This document shows positions 10,022 through 21,960 of a stretch of 64,000 nt of DNA, piece by piece. A program made the translations under genes and the position numbers. Position 1 is the first letter of the stretch. Each line of letters begins with the position of its first letter. The notes beneath the pieces were generated by a model that made no database searches, was not told the origin of the DNA, and worked only from the letters and a program-made list of their open reading frames with translations. The stretch is from Talinum fruticosum (Eukaryota > Streptophyta > Magnoliopsida > Caryophyllales > Talinaceae): assembly GCA_021018815.1 (NCBI GenBank), contig JAITYX010000010.1:6076001-6140000 (forward strand). The letters run 5' to 3'.

Positions 10022-11190
10022 AATGGTGTCCTCATAATGACTAGAGCCTTATTGACCTCTTGGTGGAAGCCGAGAGACATATTTCTTCACTTGTCTGTTT
10101 CTCCTTTGGTAAGCTTGTTGGCTCCTTTTGTTCCCTAATATCCCTCACAAATAATGTTTTACTTCAGCTGCATTACTGAAGAGGAGCAAGAAGAAATAAC
10201 AACCGAGTATCCTTATACCCAATTTTTGAACGTGCATCCGTTCTATACTCAACACTTGGTGCGAATTATAACCTCGATTGATAAGTCTTCATCTATCCTT
10301 TGTTGTGTAGTTGAATTTCTTATGTGGAAAATAGCTCTATCTTTTATACTTCTCCCAGATGACATCTATATTCCAAGCGTAGATGTCAACGTGTCACAAG
10401 CACGAGGAGTCCCCATGCTATGTTAGAATCCCGGATATTCCCGAAGATGAGTGTATGTGGCATCCTCTCCCAAGGAATTCGAAAGGGGTAAGGGTATTAT
10501 GCTCTTTTACTTTTAGTTGCATGTTAAAAGTGTCTTGCTCATTATATGACTTTTACAGTATGACCGAGAGCAATCTCGAATTGTATATATTAGGATCCAA
10601 TATGCCTTTGAAGCTTTCAAGGATCTGATTATTGGAAAGACTTGAACATTTCGGGTGAGTCTTGGTTAGTGAGAGTGCTGACTTATTGAGCTTTTAGTAA
10701 ATGTGCTAATTGCTCAATTTTATTATTTTTTAGGGTTGCCTATCTAGATCTTCTCAATGGGGAGGTTTCCTTGGTGGTCCTAGGACTCAAGTACGCCCTC
10801 TACTCAACAATTGCCATCTAGTAGCACGGCTGGAGCAGGTACTTCTCGTCATTCTTCATAGTGTTTGCATCATCGTAGTGCTTCCGAAGCGAGGCCTAGT
10901 ACATCCGTACCTAGGTCTAGTTCTTTCGGTCCTGGACCTAGCTTTTCCGAGGACTATATGGATATCATGCCTTTTCAAGCACTTAACCCTCATGGTAACC
11001 CATTTAATTTCCACCGGATGTCGTATAGCAGGCCTCCTCATGAAACATCTCAATCCACTTGGGACTATAGGCCTAGCTCTTCATAGGCTGGTGGGGATAA
11101 ACGAGTTTTTACTTCAATCTTGGAGGATTTCAATAACTATATGTTCGATGACGCCTCCGATGCTCGAAGATTGATCACCACCTCCTTATA
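10022..11190 (+). pseudogene. Unrecognised gene-like region with possible introns, plus strand of G2
   Basis: I do not recognise the product. A first coding piece (10038-10108) is followed by a candidate intron (GTAAGC at 10109 to TTCAG at 10167, only 59 bases). An 80-codon open stretch follows, beginning ITEEEQEEITTEYPYTQF. A second candidate intron (10487-10558) begins GTAAGG, ends TTACAG and is followed by YDREQS and YIRIQYAFEAFKDLIIG. The 3' part (10865-11180) is rich in Ser, Pro and His and ends ILEDFNNYMFDDASDARRLI before a stop. The intron-like structure and low-complexity tail look like a captured or domesticated plant gene rather than retroviral genes. It lies in the same orientation as, and directly upstream of, the DUF7745-like ORF, so the two may be exons of one antisense transcription unit. 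Confidence 0.4.
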
Positions 11191-11559
11191 GAGTGCTTTT
11201 GCTTAATGGTTAATGTTTTGTATTATTTTGACTTTATGCAATGAAATGGATGCAAAGACTTAATTTTAAAATGCTTTCTTTTATTTATATGATGCGAAAC
11301 ATTATAAGAATAATTGCAAAGACAAATCGAAAAAAATTGCACTAGCCCCCATTCCCCTAATATAAAATAATAAAATGAAAAATAATGAATGGAAAGTGCA
11401 TGGTCCAAAAATATTAGGGCTTGGCCAAAATGGGCCGGAAGTAGAAAATCGAAATTAGGCCCAAGGAGTGCCTAATCTAAAAATAATAAAGCGAGACCGG
11501 CCGGTCTAGCCGGCTGGTTAACCCACGGCCTTGTGGCACTGGCGGACTTCGTGGCATGA
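11191..11559. other. Spacer with purine-rich tract on the minus strand
   Basis: A+T-rich sequence without coding signal. At 11342-11358 the minus strand reads AGGGGAATGGGGGCTAG, which looks like a polypurine tract. The adjoining sequence does not begin like the G2 LTR (TGTAGACACC), so I do not assign it. The end (11490-11530) is G+C-rich with GACCGGCCGGTC. Confidence 0.3.
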
Positions 11560-12500
11560 TGTGGAAAGACTCCGGTCCTGGAATCCGCTAAAAGGACTCG
11601 GCGATCAATTATCAAAAATTACACATGTAACTCTTCTTTTTGCAACTCTCTCGGAAAAACAATTCCCAAGAAACTTCCCAATGCCTTTAATTCCTTGTGC
11701 CTTTCAAAGATGAATTTCATGACTAAACTATCCCATTGGATGCACGATATGACTGAAGTTGACAAAGTAGGGTTGTCCCTCTATGGACTGAATATCCTTT
11801 TTAGCATCCGACATGTGAATGTCTACTGGACTCTCTTAAGGGCTGCGGTGCCCTTTTGGAATCTAGAATACCATGTCTTTAGGTTTGGGGATAGAGAACT
11901 ATGTCCTCTCCCGGAAGAATTTGATGCCATCCTAGGAATTCATCATCGGACCAAACATGTGATTCTCGACACCCTCTACGAATATGTATGAAATGTACAA
12001 GCTTCTCTTGAAGCTAAATAATAGGAATCTTCGTTTGATTCTTATTAGGGATGAGGTGCATCTAATGAATTTGTTGTCGTACTATCATCTAATCCATTCT
12101 TCAGCGAATGCACGTATTCAAAGATGTGAGGCCATAATCACTTGCCTAATAGGTGGTTTCCTATTAGTTGGAGGCTATAAGGACATGGCACCTACTTGTC
12201 TTGCTGAACTTCACCGAGCAGTTGGAGGACCATTGCTCCCTAACTCCGCCGATTGTCGTGGAAACTATTATAAGGCTGGACCGGGTTGAAGCAAATCCAA
12301 ATGAGGACTTGGCGAGCATCCCCTATTTTTGCACGTAAGCAAAAAGAATATCTAGGAACCCGCCAGGTGAGGCTAGGTAGGCGGCATCGGTCAAGAGCTA
12401 GTAGTGCGACGCCGACGAGGTCGAAAAGTCTCCGGCTTCGCCCAAAGCCTCGCCTTTTTTTCCCATGTTGGGTCGTGAATAAGGACGAATTCGACCATGC
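11560..12500 (+). pseudogene. G2 antisense ORF, DUF7745/plant-mobile-domain-like part
   Basis: Better preserved than in G1. One open stretch (11695-11991) reads MTKLSHWMHDMTEVDKVGLS, YWTLLRAAVPFWNLEYHVFR, FGDRELCPLPEEFDAILGIH; the next frame (11984-12289) continues with KLLLKLNNRN, LIGGFLLVGGYKDMAP and LAELHRAVGGPLLP. The motif order FWD/N..YHVFRFGD.ELCPLPEEF..ILGI is what suggests DUF7745 or a related plant mobile domain. No enzymatic residues are evident, and the cellular role of such domains is not established. It lies opposite to pol and 3' of integrase, as in G1. A G+C-rich segment (12360-12470) follows, after which the ORF is interrupted by the solo LTR at 12705. Confidence 0.5.
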
Positions 12501-12704
12501 AGGACCCTAATAGTTTTATTATCTATTGTGTGCCGATCTAGTTGGTTGAGCGACTTATATGGTTGCAGCCACCGTTCAAAGCGAGATGATTATCTAACTA
12601 CGCAGTTTTGTCGACGACGGCGACTAAGTGTTTTGGCCGACCATGCCGCTTCTTAGTGGGAAGCTCTGGTTGAGAGCTGGGCATCCCATCTACTGGTGTA
12701 ACTC

Positions 12705-15554
12705 GTAACACCCTAAAATCCACCCTAGGAATATTACATGCCAGGTCCCCGAGAGGAACCCCTAAGGCTACTTATGATCTCAACTTGGGGTTAATGGTTT
12801 TCTCTTAGATTATCGAAGCGTGTTTCTAGGTTTTCAAAGGTTTTCTTAAAAATTTCGACAGAGTTTCCTTTGTAATATGGCTAATCCCATAGGCTTAAAG
12901 CCTTAACCCTGCATGAAAAGCATTCATAAACTCAACGAGCCATACGCTCGGAGCATCCACAACACAAACTCAATGAGCCACACGCTCGGAGTATTCACAT
13001 AAAGCTTTTACATTCATAGTCGAACTTAAGTTCACATACAACCGATGTTTACAAACATCTTTACAAACAAGCAAATAGAAAAATATGTAGTAAGTCCGAC
13101 ATCTCCTATCTCGTCTGCTATTTTTGAAAGCCAAAAGCTACTCTTGAGAGTCTTACTTTTGTACCTAAAATGTTGGTAAGGTCATGAACTCCACGAGCCC
13201 AGTGAATAACCCAAACCCAACCCCTTCTTTGACTTTGCACATTAATTCATTAACAAACGTAGGTATACCATTCATTCATAACATGCGATTCAAATCATAC
13301 ATGCTTAAGACACGCGAGATACTAACTTACCAACTTATAGAGAAGTACAATGACATCAATTACTCATGAATTCAATCGGAACATACTTCATTCTTCTTTC
13401 GACGCAAGTACGTCATAGAATCATTCATCATGTAAGGCATTCATTACATAAGTCATATCTTACTTCTTATCGTATTTATTTCTTATGAACTCGGGGTTCA
13501 TTCTTCTTCTTATTCTTCTTCTTGAGTTCAATCATGCATTTTATAAATCACTGCTTCTTTCTTTCTTGTTCATCATGCATAATCATCCGTTTCTTCATAT
13601 CATGATTCTTAAGTATTCTTAGTTTCGAATGGAAAGAAGATTTAGTTATGCTCGAAGACCCAATTCTTGGAGCAAAAATAATTCGTGGGCTTAGTTCTTA
13701 GAGGCAAAATAATTCGTGGCCTCGAGGCTTGCCACGGACTACGAAAGATGCATACTATCAATAATTCAAGGAAGCAAAATAATTCGTGGCTTTGGTTGAT
13801 GAGACACTTCTATAGCCATAGCTTCGGAGGGTTCTTTAATTTGTTGGGTCTTAGATAAATAACACAATCCTTTTTCCCTTCTTTAGTTCTTTATGTTTCT
13901 TATTTTCTTACTACGTCGACGAGATACACTCAATTCATATAATTCATGCTGAATACCTTCATACGTAACATCTTCGCAACTAACAATTCGCATAAGCAAG
14001 TTCCAACTCAAGTACAATCAATCCAACTCATACGGGCATGCTTATGTCATTTATAATCGAACTACATTAATCTAAACACATCATAATAGTAATCATATCA
14101 ATTAGAATTTCTACTTATCGAATTTATTATTTCATGATTGTGTATTATTGTGCATAGATAGTTTATGATTCTATAACTTTCATCAATCATTTTATATCTC
14201 TTAATCTAGCCATATAGCTTCTTAAATTTCAGTTCTCACCTCAACTGTTCAATCAGCCCCGACTTTGCCCAAAACAGCACATTTCCACTCAAAAATCCAT
14301 ATCTTCCAATCTAGTCGTCCAACCCATACCAAAATTTACAAGAACTTCTCATAAATTATCAGGAAGCTACAGTAAAATTATCAAGAGTTTTGGGTAACTC
14401 ATGAAAGCACAATAATTTGGACAGCGAGGCTTAGTTATTGAAAAATCCGCACTTAAATCATGAATTCAATTTTCCGATTTTTCTCACTAATTCTATTCAA
14501 GCTACTTCCATCAAATTCTCAATATAAAGTTGAATAATCATGCTCAACAATACTTAATCATTATTAAATTCATGAATCAAACACATAATTTGCAGCATGC
14601 TTTTCGATTCTGTGAGTTCCTAAATTCGTGAATTTAGGCCTCTAACTTCTTTAACTAATTTAGGGTTTCCAATTTCATGAATCAATTTCAAGTTTAATCC
14701 ACCTAATTCGTGTTAATTCTAGAGGATGAATTTGACTTACTCACCTTAGATTCTTAGTGGTTCTAAGAATTTCGCTTTTGACTGAAATTCGAATTTGAAT
14801 TTGGGTTTGCTTCTTCTTCTTCCTTTCGATTTTCCTCTCCCGATTCTTCCTCCTCCTTGCTCTCGGTCTCGGTTTCAACCCCTCAAATTCTCACTCATTC
14901 TCATCTGTCCATGGCCGTCTCCCTTTTCGCTCCCCTGTTCGGGCTTTCGTGCTTGGCTCCTCTCGGAAGCTCTCTTTTCGTTCTTGCTCTGGTTCCGATT
15001 TAGAAATTCCTCACTGTCTCCCGCCTTCGGCTCCCGGGTTTTGCTTCTTGGTTTGTTCACTCCACCTCTTGCTCTCTCTGCTCTCCTCTTCTTCTTCTGT
15101 TTTTGGGTTTCCATCTCGTTTCCCTCTTTTGTTTCCTCTGTTTCTATTTTTCCCATTCTTCTCTTTCCTCGCTTCGCTTCGCTTCTTTTATTCTCCCTAT
15201 TTTATTCTCAATCCCAATTTCTCACTCCTCTTTTCTTGATTACACCTAATGGAGTTGGCTGCCCAAGCTTAATTGGACCCCTCTAATTATATGCCACCTC
15301 CTCCTCAAAATGCCGACCATCTCCTTTCCCCTTTGTTTTCTCTTTTTTTTTTTTTTTTGCTGTAGGTAATTGGGCCCAAATTAATTTCAATAAGCCCACT
15401 TGTTTAAATCACGCTCGGGTTTTAAATTCTCTGGTTTTATTTCGATTTGGAAGAATTATAATTGAACTTAATTTCAAAATTTCAAAATTTTTGACTTAAC
15501 TTTTAATAACTTCATTCCTTACTAAGCAAGCACCTGAAATTTTTGGGTATTACA
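12705..15554 (-). mobile_element. Chromovirus (Tekay-type) solo LTR inside the G2 antisense ORF
   Basis: The ends read GTAACACCC (left; the preceding base of TG appears lost, context ACTCGTAACACCC) and GGGTATTACA (right), the inverted TGTAA..TTACA ends typical of Tekay/Del-type chromovirus LTRs. The sequence on both sides is G2 antisense-ORF sequence that is contiguous in G1 (6280-6340), so this is a clean insertion. No internal region or second LTR is present, so it is a solo LTR produced by recombination. Minus orientation is preferred because a TATA-like ATATAATTAG (minus) lies near 15285 and is followed by a purine-rich leader. The 5-base flanks (AACTC, ATATC) are not an exact duplication. 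Confidence 0.65.
14795..15250 (-). repeat. Polypyrimidine/polypurine leader within the solo LTR
   Basis: About 450 bases are almost entirely C and T on the plus strand, dominated by CTTCTTC, TCTCCC and CCTCTTT units. They read through as long Leu/Ser/Phe or Glu/Lys/Arg frames (for example 163 codons from 14795) that have no protein character. Purine-rich transcribed leaders are common in plant LTRs of this kind. Confidence 0.6.
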
Positions 15555-16113
15555 ATATCTAACCCTGGAGGGTGTCCCAATTTAGGACACATCTTAAGCA
15601 ACAACCTTTTGTACATTTGCTAGGTCTGAAAACCAGTATGTACTATTTCCCTAACCGTGTAATAAGGAAATGGGACGAGTCCAGGAGGTCCCTTACTTAG
15701 ACCGTATCTCGCTCTGCCTCTTTTGAACTATTTGTAGGTGTGAGTAGCTCAAGGCGTGTTCCGCTCATAGGTTGATTACTAGATGAACTCGCCAAAGTCG
15801 CAGAAACCTACAAACAAGCGAACTCATCGTAGTTTCTTAATTTTATCTTGAATGGATAAAAGAAGCCGACCCCAAACGTCTCAAGGAACCGAGGATTCGA
15901 GAACGAGACCCCGAAGGAGCTATCCCTTCTGCAGCACCACTTCAAATTTGCGAAATGAACCCATAGATAGATGAACGAGCCAGCAGGAGGGAAGTTGAAG
16001 CTAAAGAAACCGAGGAAAGGCGGGCTCACATGATCGAAGAATTGAAGAAGCAAACCCGGGAGGATGCAACTTAGTCAAGCGACACAAAAGGGAAGAAAGA
16101 AAAGAGTGACTAG
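15555..16113 (+). pseudogene. G2 antisense ORF, C-terminal part with charged coiled tail
   Basis: Continues the antisense ORF after the solo LTR. It opens with the GGCPNLGH-like reading at about 15567 and ends with a highly charged helix, RREVEAKETEERRAHMIEEL (15985-16044), then KKQTREDAT, a stop, and TKGKKEKSD with a second stop at 16111. The heptad pattern of hydrophobic and charged residues predicts a coiled coil. The match with G1 6746-6875 is close in sequence and stop position. There are several frameshifts between 15600 and 15950. Confidence 0.5.
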
Positions 16114-16262
16114 GGCTGAAAAATTTAGGAAGAAATAAAAATTAAGGAATTTTTTTAGTTTTGCCTCTTTAGAGCAGATTATTTTTCAAGTAGCCTATCG
16201 GCTTTGTTTCCCTTTTATTTAGTCATGTATTAAGGTAAGTAGTAGGCTTACCTTTTATTAAT

Positions 16263-16268
16263 AATAAA
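16263..16268 (+). terminator. Possible poly(A) signal of the G2 antisense ORF
   Basis: AATAAA occurs about 150 bases after the stop, in the sequence TTATTAATAATAAAGTAAAA that is nearly identical to G1 7003-7021. The distance and context are the same in both elements. Confidence 0.35.
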
Positions 16269-16649
16269 GTAAAAAGCAAGTTTTATGCTCACTTTTATGC
16301 TTCACTTATTTTATCGCTCACTTAGAGGGAGAAATAAAAATTTCGATCGCCTAATTGGACCTTCCTCAAAATAAAAGTTAAGAAAAATGCACATCCCTTA
16401 GGGAATTAATTGATTGGACCGTCTGATGGACAGTTAAAATAAAAGAACAATTAAATACAAAATATAAACGGAAGGATTGCCCGACTCAGCCAGCCCATCG
16501 TTGTCCGGATAGTGGCCCGTGCTCGGTTAACGCGCGACCTGGTTTGGTTAGGCTTAACGAATTACAGGAGCTGTCTAGTGTCATGCTAAACATCGTATTT
16601 CTTTAACTAATCCAATTTCATGTATAGAAAAATTTCTTCATCGTCTAAA
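16269..16649. other. G2 spacer between antisense ORF and integrase
   Basis: This 380-base stretch parallels G1 7017-7270 and shows no coding capacity in any frame beyond about 40 codons. It separates the 3' ends of two convergent readings (antisense ORF on plus, pol on minus). Confidence 0.4.
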
Positions 16650-17790
16650 TCGAGTAAATTCAATTACTTTGACTGCCAGTATTCTACTAAGTATGAATAG
16701 GCTTTGGCGATTGGCCCTAAATTTTCCTCGAGAATCTTGAATTGGTGCTTGAATCTCCTTAGGACAAATCTCCAATCTGAAAATTACAAGGTTTTACCAT
16801 TTTTTTAAATGCCCTTGCTATACGTGCTTGGTATATTTGGACATTATGTAAAGCATTTAAGCGCCTTTCATCTAGCAACACTAACTCCTCATAGCATGCC
16901 TTAGCCCACTCCGCTTTAGGAATTTGACTTTCTACAATAATCCGTAGTGAAGGAATGACGATTTCTATTGGAAGAACTGCTTCCATACCATATACTAGGG
17001 AGTAGGGTTTTGCTTCGTTGAGGTTCTAATGGAGGTCCAGTAGCCCCAAAAAGCAAAGGGCAACTTGTGAGGCCAATCGTTATAGTTGACAACCATTTTC
17101 TTCACTATTTTTTAATATTCTTGTTGGCGGCCTCGATCGCTCCGTTAGTCCGAGGGCGATAAGGAGAAAACCTATGGTGTTTGATTTTGTATTTATCAAG
17201 TAAATCTACTACTTCCTTCTTAAACTCGACTAGCATGGTCACTAATTAGTTCATGTAGTGCCCCACATCGACGGATAATGCTACGTGTGATGAATTTTTC
17301 CATGTGCTTCGACGTTAGGGTTGCGAGAGGAGGCTGCGTCTACCCACTTGGTAAAGTAGTCAATTGTTACTAATAGAAATTTGTGACTAGCCTTTCCTTT
17401 AGGGGTCACTTTGCCAATGATATCAATGCCCCACATTGAAAATGGCTGAGGCGATGCAAGTGTCGTTAAAAAAGATGGCGTTGGTGTTGTAAGTTTGTAT
17501 ACACCGACACTTGTGACATTTCTTAACAAAGTCATGATAGTCTTCTGCCATGGTCGACCAGTAGTATCCTATCCTCTTGATTTTCTTAACCAACATTCTT
17601 CCATTCTTATGGGGTCCACATTCCCCACCATGAATATCGGTCATGATGTGCTCTACTTCATGTTGATTGACACAAGGTAAGCTAATTCCTGTGTTAGTTT
17701 TCTTGTAAAACTGTCCTTGGTTGATGAGGAATTGTGCCACTAGCATACGAATGGCTCGTGGGTCTCTAGGTTTGGAGTCCAGTGGGTATT
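16650..17790 (-). pseudogene. G2 integrase pseudogene
   Basis: On the minus strand the zinc domain lies near 17746-17480 (EVEHIMTDIHGGECGPHKNG, GYYWSTMAEDYHDFVKKCHK), followed by the core with MWGIDIIGKVTPKGKASHKF (first catalytic Asp in GID, near 17430) and VTIDYFTKWVDAA. The Glu region RTNGAIEAANKN lies near 17105-17140. The C-terminal block at 16986-16760, MEAVLPIEIVIPSLRI, then LLDERRLNALHN and YQARIARAFKK, is typical of Tat/Retand-lineage integrases. At least four frame breaks. Its product would have joined element cDNA to chromosomal DNA. Confidence 0.8.
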
Positions 17791-18480
17791 CTTGATTTTC
17801 TAAATACTGATATAAGTCATGTTACCAACTACTTTGGTCAATACTAAACACTTTGAGTGCGTATATGTCCGCAGGCGACTCCATCGTTCTATACGAATAG
17901 GCATTGAATGAATGCCACTAGGGATATTAAACATGGATGACAAGTTAGCTAAAGCATCCGCAAAATATTTTTCATCCTTAGGAAGGTATGCGCACGTTAT
18001 ACTTGTCAAAGTATTTTGGTCATTCCATCGGATGTGCTTGCTAGCGTGGTAAGGCTTCACTACGTACCTTCTACTTCGTGAAATCTGATTAATGACCGGA
18101 CCGGAGTCACCGAAAACCCCGACGTTCATGGCTCGATTTTTATGACATCTTGAAGACCTGTGATGCATGCTTCGTATTTTGCAGCATTGTTGGTGACCTC
18201 AAACTCCAACTTAACTAAAATAGGAGTATGTGATCCCTTTGGATAGACTAGAAGGATTCCTACTCCAAAGCCATTTTGATTGGAACCGCCGTCAAAGTAA
18301 ATTGTCTCGCATGTCGACCTCTACTTGCAGGATGTTTTCGTTTAGAAAATCGAGATGTTCGGGTTACGATTCGATTCATCGGTAGATCAGCTTGGAATTT
18401 TGATAATACCATTCCTTTCATTGCCTTTTGAGGAACATACTTGAGTTCAAATTCGATAGCATGACTATCCAACTAGCTAT
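17791..18480 (-). pseudogene. G2 RNase H pseudogene
   Basis: The minus-strand reading begins near 18330 with GGSNQNGFGVGILL-type codons (first catalytic Asp region) and continues with KLEFEVTNNAAKYEACITGL near 18215-18150. It then gives GVFGDSGPVINQISR (18145-18080), PYHASKHIRWNDQN and AYLPKDEKYFADALANLSSM to 17935, and IHSMPIRIERWS to 17870. This is the RNase H that follows RT in Tat-type gypsy polyproteins. It contains the GGTATG sequence (minus CATACC, near 17985) homologous to the site where G2 entered G1. Confidence 0.8.
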
Positions 18481-19800
18481 CTTGCTATCGATAGTTGGTT
18501 TCTCAAGAATGCACTTAATGGGATCCATTGGTTCTACATGTACCTCGTGGGCCAACATGTAGTGCCTCGAGCTTCTTGGTAGCCCAAACTAAAGCTAACG
18601 ATGTCTTCTCTTAGGGCGTATACGGAGTCTTATAATGTAAGAATTTCTTGCTTAGATAATATACTACATGTTCTTCCTTTTGATCCCATTGAACTAACAT
18701 GACTCCAATTGCAGTTTATGCCGTAGCGAGACATAGGAGTAAAGGCTTCCCTGGTTGAGGCGGAACTAGCATAGGTGGATTAGCCAAGTACTCCTTCACT
18801 TTCTTGATTTCTTTTGGCACTCTTCATCTCGAATGGGCTCAAATCCTTTCTTAAATTTCTTCAAGATCGGCTCACGGACTATAGTCGGCTTTGATATGAA
18901 ACGACTAATGTATTGTACACTTCCAAGGAAACCTCGTATCTCCTTCTCTCGTCTTCAACAAGTGGAATATCTTAGATAGCTTTGATCTTGGATGAATCAA
19001 CTTCAATTCCCCTAAAACTAACCACCTAGCCTATTAGTTTACATGAGGTTACTCAAAAGGCACACTTTTATGGGTTAAGGCGCATGTTATACTTTCTTAG
19101 TGTTTCGAATAATTTTCTAAGCTTAGGTAATTGCCCTTCCCTCGTCCTTGGACTTGATGATCATGTCGTTCAAATAACCTTTAACTTCCTTATGTATCAT
19201 GTCATGTAGTAATGTTATTGTTGTCCTTTGATATGTATCTCCATCATTTTGAGTCCAAAAGGCATCATGACATAGCAATACATCCCCCATTGATTGATGA
19301 AAGTCGTTTTTTGATATCTTATTCAGCCATCTTCACCTGGTTGTAATAAGTATATTTGTCCACGAACGAGAGCAAAGCATGTCTTGCAGTATTATCAACT
19401 AAAATGTTAATATGAGGTAACGAGAAAATCATCTTTAGGACTCGCCTTATTCAAGTCCCTCAAATCGATGCGTATTCGAACCCCGACATCATTCTTCAGG
19501 ACTAACACTATGTTTGCTACCCATTAAGGATAGTGGACAACTTTGATGAACCTAGCTTCTAATTACTTATGGACGTCTTCCTTATTTTTTAGTGCCCATT
19601 CAGGATTCGAGTCTCCTAAGCTTCTACTTGACTAGCTTAGCTTCTTCGTAGAGTAGAATTCTATGTTCCGCTATACTTGGATCTATCCCAGCATGCCTTT
19701 GTTAGACCATGCAAAGACATCTATGAATTCAGTAAGGAGCGAAGTGAATTGCTTCCGCTCTTCTTGATTCGAGTGTTTTTCCAATTTTGACCTTTTAGGT
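18481..19800 (-). pseudogene. G2 reverse transcriptase pseudogene
   Basis: Minus-strand frames contain VLKNDVGVRIRIDLRDLNKA near 19505-19440, PLPHI-like and FVDKYTYYNQVKM near 19380-19330, then MMPFGLK near 19270 and the MRLN..KCAF block near 19090. The expected YxDD catalytic motif region (about 19160-19200) is damaged, and I could not read an intact copy. RT copies element RNA into DNA. Stops are frequent, so the gene is dead. Confidence 0.75.
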
Positions 19801-21960
19801 CCGATCAAATGATCCTAGGTTAATTATTATTATTTACTCTATTATTGGTGAGCGACTTTCAGGATCTTCCATAAATTTTTTTAGTTCTTTAGGGATTTCT
19901 TGTTCATCATTAGAGGGAAAACAATTAAAAATAGAAGGAGGCAAAGAGTAAGCGTAAAGGTTCATCTTATTGAATGAAGAAATTATTACATCGGACTTGG
20001 AAACAACGAATAGCAAAAATAGAAATTGCAAAACTATAAGATAAACTAGCAGAATTAGAAATAGAAACAACAACCCTAGTGCTAGACTCAAGAATGGGAT
20101 GCTCTCCTAGGATAACAGACAAATTCTTGGCCTTCCTCTCGAATCAATCCAAGTAATATGCTTGGACCTTTCGGTGTCAATATCGATTATGAATCTTGAT
20201 GGATCACATTTCGGTACGCATATTATCGAGAATAGTACTAAAATTGAATCATCCTTTAGACCTTTCTCCCGTCCGAATAACAGCCAAAAAATATTGCTCC
20301 CAACCAAATTGGTCTAGTCTTGTGCGGACTATCCCTTTATGAGATGGTAGGATGCCTCCTTTTCTAGTACATGACAGTCATTGAAGACCTCTAAACCAAG
20401 TACCAGGATGCCCTTCGCTTTGAGATAGTAAGGCTCGGGAAAGCCGTAATAGGGGAAGCATCATCTTCTTTCAGGAATTGCCCATTTAGGGTACGTGGAA
20501 ATGGTTTAATTGAGTGGCCTCGTGAATAGCGTAGTCCTCCTAGTTTGTATCTCCCACTTGCCTTGTTGGGCTATTTCATTAGTAGTAGGTTGATAGCTTA
20601 GCCCGAACCTATAGTTTTTGTGGGTTGCCCTCCCCCGTAGCTAGGTTAGGAATATACCCCTTCTTCCTTAGAATCAAGTGGACACTAGTGTTGACATAAG
20701 GATTAAAGTTGAAAGTCTGCTTCATGGTTGTCTATAGTAGTGATAGTTTCAAACCCATAAAGCTCCTCATCATCGGTGTCGTGTTCGATTTTGAGGACAA
20801 ACTTTTAGAGATGATGGTGGCATAAAGAGTGTGTCCAATTACGGTTGCAACCTGACCTTTGGTAATCATCTTGAGTTTTTGATGCAATGTAGAGGGCACT
20901 CGCCCGATGGTCGTGTAACAAGGGTGCCCTAGAAAAAGGTTATGGAATATCTAGGACTTGAAAGAAAATATTTTTCACTATTGGTCGAAGTTAATTGAAA
21001 GAGTCACCATTCCCAAAACTATTCTTTTAGAGTTATCGTAAGCTTGAAGTTGAATAGTTTGCTTAGAGAGTTGCTTCTCTCTAATGCCTAACCTTTTGGC
21101 GGTCCACCAAGGACAGACATTTACTGGCAGATCTGTTATCTAGTAAGGTTAGAGGGATAAACTTTTTAATGCAAGTTACACTCAAGTAAAGGGCATTGTT
21201 GTTCGCAATGCCTTATTCAGGTAGATCTTTCTTGTCAAACGTGATGGTTCCATCCCCGTTATTGACCAATCCTACTACTTCCCCAGGCATGCTTTCAAGA
21301 GAGGCCTCATTTTCGTTAAGTGCATCAATAAAGGCATGCCTATCCTTTTGTGAAATAGATATGAGTTGCTAGATAGAGATATCATCTTTATGTTTTTTAA
21401 CGTGTTTTAGGATTAGGTCCTCTTCTTTAGAAATTTCTTGTTCTTTTGGGGCTTTCATAGTCTGTTGTGGACCCATTGGTAGATTATGTCGCCCGGATTC
21501 GATAAGGAATAAGATTTCTAAACTTTTTGGTTCCCCAAAAGCCATCTTCTTCTAAAGGTGGTGTGCCCCATAAGTTAAAATCACTATCATTTTTAGTTTT
21601 ATACACATCTTCTTCTTTGCTTACCCACAATCCATCGATTTCCGGTCTAGAGAAGGTAAGCTAGCAAGTGGTTTGAACTCACCGATGTGTTGAATAAAAC
21701 GGATTCATACCTATGACCTTGAATGGGTTCACAAAATATGGCTAAGGTACTCGCTGAATGGATTCTTCTTGTTGTTAAGTTTCTGGGTGGCCTTAGGAAG
21801 AAGGAGTTGACCATTGTGGAACATGCTCTACAACTTGGTTTTGAATGTTCAACATTGCTTTGTGTCGTGTCCTTGTGCACGATGGTGGTTATACAATTTT
21901 CCCGCATCCTAGTTTTTTTATCGTTTCACAGCTTCTTGATTATGCTCTTAGAGGTGGCAA
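19801..21960 (-). pseudogene. G2 protease region and gag-pol linker, degraded
   Basis: A minus-strand block near 21160-21100 reads LTLLDNRSAS, corresponding to the D-N/T-G-S-A active site of the gypsy retropepsin (the Gly is Arg here), followed by a region matching G1 45037-45240. The blocks at 20307-20107 and 20091-19834 are only partly coding. The rest is the long linker normal in Tat elements, recognisable mainly by alignment with G1 38400-39701 and 45037-45565. Confidence 0.55.

Noticed and set aside
11342..11358. Polypurine tract suggesting another minus-strand 3' LTR starting at 11341
   Set aside because: The adjoining sequence (minus TGCAATTTTT) does not match any LTR start in the window and has no partner.
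14795..15286. 163-codon plus-strand frame rich in Leu, Phe, Ser and Pro, with a hydrophobic look
   Set aside because: It lies in a polypyrimidine leader of a solo LTR; the hydrophobic character follows from C/T-only codons, and the opposite strand is equally open.
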